Of a stretch of 53,775 bases of DNA, positions 52,850 through 53,775 are shown piece by piece (within the stretch, counting starts at the first letter, position 1; the number at the start of each line of letters is the position of its first letter). The notes under the pieces were generated by a model. That model did not search any database. It was not told where the DNA came from and was given only the letters and a program-made list of their open reading frames with translations. The stretch comes from Candidatus Burkholderia humilis (GTDB taxonomy: Bacteria; Pseudomonadota; Gammaproteobacteria; Burkholderiales; Burkholderiaceae). Position numbers and translations under genes: made by a program. The DNA lies in NCBI GenBank assembly GCA_001184405.1, contig LFMX01000032.1, forward strand, positions 1-53,775, in the 5' to 3' direction.

Positions 52850-53775
52850 TCAAGCAGCCGGACTGATTTCTACGCGGCGTACTTCTTTCGCATCCGTTCC
52901 GCCCGTGATCGACTCGGGCTTCTTCAACACGATCCTGTCTTCCGACACGCCTGCTGCCTTCAGCGCATCGCGCATCGCCTGCGCGCGCTTCTTGGCGAGA
53001 TCGGCGTTCAGATCCGCGCCGCCGGTCAAATCCGTGAAGCCCGACAGCGCGAGCTTCGCGTTCGGGTGGACTTTCGCATAAACCGCGGCGGCTTGCGCCG
53101 CGTTGTTGGCATCGACGGGCAGATCGCTCTTGCCCGTTTCGAAGTAGATGCTGGCCGGCAAGCTTGCTGCGGCTTGCGTTGCCTCTGCAGGCGCGCTCGC
53201 TTCCGCTGCCGGAGCCGATGCCGCTTCCGGTGCGCTCGCCGCTTCGCCGCCCGCTGCCGCCTTCGTGCCACCGCCTTCCGGCATCTTGCCGTTGCGTGTG
53301 TCGGCTACTTGCTTCGGCTGGAGAAGATCGCCGGTGTGGTTGCCCCAGTTATTACGCTCGTACGTGACGACCGATGCAATCTCGACATCGTTCAACGTCG
53401 ATGCCCACGGCGGCATTGCGCCCTTGCCGTGCAGCACGATACTTACGTGCTCCGCGATCGGACCGTTCGCGACCTTCGAACCGTCGAGCGCCGGGAACTG
53501 GCCCACGCCCTTGCCCGTCGGCTGGTGACAGACCGCGCAATTCGACGCATACACTTGCGCGCCGCGCGTCTTCAGCTCGTCCATCGTGTAGGTCTTGTTC
53601 GGATCGTCCTGACCGGCGGCCATTTTCTTCTTCTGCGTATCGACCCATTTCGCGTAGTCGTCGGCCGACAGCACTTCGACGACCACCGGCATGTACGCGT
53701 GCTCCTTGCCGCACAGTTCCGTGCAGAAGCCGCGATACGTCCCGACCTTCTCCGCCTTGAACCACGTGTCGCGCA
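52850..53775 (-). CDS. coxB: Cytochrome c oxidase subunit II with cytochrome c and OmpA-like domains (partial)
   Basis: The start lies outside the window. The visible part begins in the CuA domain with the ligands in YRGFCTELCGKEHAYMPVVV (Cys, Cys, His and Met). A fused class I cytochrome c domain follows with the heme site in ASNCAVCHQPTGKGVGQFPA and axial Met in GAMPPWAST. After an Ala/Pro-rich linker of about 40 residues comes an OmpA-like domain: IYFETGKSDLPVDANNAAQA, then LALSGFTDLTGGADLNADLA and KKRAQAMRDALKAAGVSEDR. The first two domains make a caa3-type oxidase; the OmpA-like tail could bind peptidoglycan. TGA 52850-52852 is the stop. Confidence 0.95.
   Translation of the reverse strand, partial: RDTWFKAEKVGTYRGFCTELCGKEHAYMPVVVEVLSADDYAKWVDTQKKKMAAGQDDPNKTYTMDELKTRGAQVYASNCAVCHQPTGKGVGQFPALDGSKVANGPIAEHVSIVLHGKGAMPPWASTLNDVEIASVVTYERNNWGNHTGDLLQPKQVADTRNGKMPEGGGTKAAAGGEAASAPEAASAPAAEASAPAEATQAAASLPASIYFETGKSDLPVDANNAAQAAAVYAKVHPNAKLALSGFTDLTGGADLNADLAKKRAQAMRDALKAAGVSEDRIVLKKPESITGGTDAKEVRRVEISPAA

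Noticed and set aside
51067..52866. A 599-codon antisense frame opposite coxA.
   Set aside because: Its His/Arg/Glu-rich composition is the shadow of hydrophobic codons on the other strand; the coxA assignment is certain.

Overview
The window is a high-GC betaproteobacterial chromosome segment, almost certainly Burkholderiaceae (Burkholderia sensu lato, Paraburkholderia or Caballeronia type). The evidence is the linkage kdsD-kdsC-lptCAB-rpoN-hpf-ptsN-hprK-rapZ, the block lolB-ispE-tRNA-Gln-prs-rplY-pth, and a caa3-like cox locus whose subunit II carries cytochrome c and OmpA-like domains. No plasmid, phage or CRISPR sequence is visible.

Layout. 1-5.2 kb: a decayed accessory region with a frameshifted LysR, a frameshifted AraC, an N-terminally deleted sugar-acid MFS transporter, a D-2-hydroxyacid dehydrogenase cut off by IS and group II intron remnants, and a kefC antiporter gene with a nonsense codon, a frameshift and a small inverted segment. 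5.4-26.8 kb: 25 intact protein genes plus a tRNA for LPS synthesis and export, sigma-54, the nitrogen PTS branch, DNA repair, isoprenoid and PRPP synthesis, translation, CoA and FtsY. 26.9-32.5 kb: decayed lysE, maiA, FAH-family, ybiB, leuA and SnoaL-like genes, with a candidate leucine attenuator before leuA. 32.6-34.5 kb: intact pagL and rpoH, the latter behind a perfect CIRCE element. 34.5-42.1 kb: a complete N-acetylglucosamine PTS and catabolic locus (nagE, nagF, nagB-II, nagA), every structural gene broken, with an intact GntR regulator. 42.4-44.7 kb: MarR-GNAT, a frameshifted metQ and a YciI-like gene. 44.6-53.8 kb: heme A synthesis, copper delivery and the cox operon, mostly intact but with broken SURF1 and DUF2970 genes.

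The main signal is how the damage is distributed. More than thirty frameshifts, nonsense codons, internal deletions and rearrangements fall in genes that are dispensable or useful only in a free-living life, while about 21 kb of housekeeping genes carries none. This looks like reductive evolution in progress in a host-restricted lineage. Leaf-nodule or insect-associated Burkholderia-group symbionts are the obvious comparison, but that is inference. A low-quality assembly would not easily spare one gene class or produce an inversion and nested mobile-element scars.

I did not find a convincing wholly new system. The items most worth checking are the candidate leuL attenuator rich in rare CTA codons and probably leaderless, the CIRCE-controlled rpoH, the SCO protein that reads through a terminator, the amber-only set of nonsense codons, and the orphan coding fragment at the kefC breakpoint.
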